DNA of 6,406 bases from Rhizobacter sp. Its GTDB lineage: Bacteria > Pseudomonadota > Gammaproteobacteria > Burkholderiales > Burkholderiaceae_C. Positions within the stretch are counted from its first letter, which is position 1; every line of letters begins with the position of its first letter. The notes beneath the pieces are model-generated. The model was not told the origin of the DNA and ran no database searches. It was given only the letters and a program-made list of their open reading frames with translations. This document shows, in pieces, positions 6,039-6,406 of the stretch. The position numbers were made by a program, and so were the translations under genes. Where the stretch lies: NCBI GenBank assembly GCA_025359585.1, contig JANYFX010000332.1:1-6406 (forward strand). The letters are read 5' to 3'.

Positions 6039-6406
6039 TCAGACCTTGGCTTGTGCGCCGAGTGCGATCTTGAGCAGATCGGCCACGGTGTTGGCGTTGA
6101 GCTTTTCCATGATGTTGGCGCGGTGCGCCTCGACCGTCTTGATGCTGATGCCCAGGTCGTCGGCAATTTGCTTGTTCAGCCGACCGGCGACGATGCGCTC
6201 CAGCACCTGCGCTTCGCGGGTGGTCAGGCGCGACAGCAAGGCGTCGCGGCTGGCGGCTTCCTGGTGCTTGGAGAAGTCGACGCGCGCGCGGTCCAGCATC
6301 TTCTCGACCAGGGCGACGAGTTCGTCTTCCTTGAAGGGCTTCTCGATGAAGTCTTCGGCGCCTTTTTTCATTGTGGTCACGGCCATCGGCACGTCGCCGT
6401 GGCCGG
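6039..6406 (-). CDS. FixJ/NarL-type response regulator, N-terminus cut by window edge
   Basis: The C-terminal 121 residues of a two-component transcription factor are visible; the phosphorylated Asp and the rest of the receiver lie beyond 6406. The frame is open to the edge, so the apparent GTG start at 6392 is internal. The visible part begins GHGDVPMAVTTMKKGAEDF and continues IEKPF, the wording of the FixJ-family receiver end, with the conserved Lys in KPF (visible residue 22). After a linker comes a LuxR-type helix-turn-helix (about residues 60-115): LTTREAQVLERIVAGRLNKQ, then IADDLGIS and the recognition helix KTVEAHRANIMEKL. It therefore probably binds DNA as a dimer after phosphorylation by a sensor kinase, which in this family is often encoded next door (here that would be to the right, outside the window). 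The target genes cannot be read from this sequence. Confidence 0.93.
   Translation of the reverse strand, partial: GHGDVPMAVTTMKKGAEDFIEKPFKEDELVALVEKMLDRARVDFSKHQEAASRDALLSRLTTREAQVLERIVAGRLNKQIADDLGISIKTVEAHRANIMEKLNANTVADLLKIALGAQAKV

Noticed and set aside
4958..6073. 371-residue open frame on the + strand opposite folD and the peptidase start
   Set aside because: It spans the two genes and the terminator-like gap without following any gene boundary, is rich in Asp/Val/His/Arg in the manner of antisense GC-rich frames, and shows no recognisable domain.

Overview
The window looks like a piece of a GC-rich betaproteobacterial chromosome, most likely Burkholderiales (inferred from GC-rich codon use, a FixJ-type regulator next to folD and an OpdA-type M3 peptidase, and the secreted DUF4124/glutaredoxin protein typical of that order). 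I see no mobile element, tRNA, rRNA, CRISPR array or phage gene. Coding density is about 97 percent, and the content is chromosomal housekeeping.

Left part, + strand (1-2305): the C-terminal three quarters of rmuC (a DNA recombination-limiting protein with a predicted nuclease fold) runs in from the left edge. It overlaps by 8 bases the GTG start of a 12-helix major facilitator transporter of unknown substrate, so the two probably form a translationally coupled pair.

Middle (2295-3015), - strand: a secreted DUF4124 plus glutaredoxin-like protein converges on the transporter, and the two 3' ends overlap by 11 bases. Upstream of it is a 121-base gap with a plausible sigma70 promoter and several short competing inverted repeats.

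Right part, - strand (3016-6406): reading leftwards, the C-terminal part of a FixJ/LuxR-type response regulator is followed by a terminator-like hairpin. Then come folD (one-carbon folate metabolism) and, 13 bases on, an oligopeptidase A-type M3 zinc peptidase. folD and the peptidase are probably one transcription unit, with the peptidase's Shine-Dalgarno touching the folD stop codon.

I found no convincing new biological system. The points worth a second look are the periplasmic DUF4124-glutaredoxin protein, the overlapping gene ends, and the placement of a terminator directly before folD with almost no room for its own promoter.
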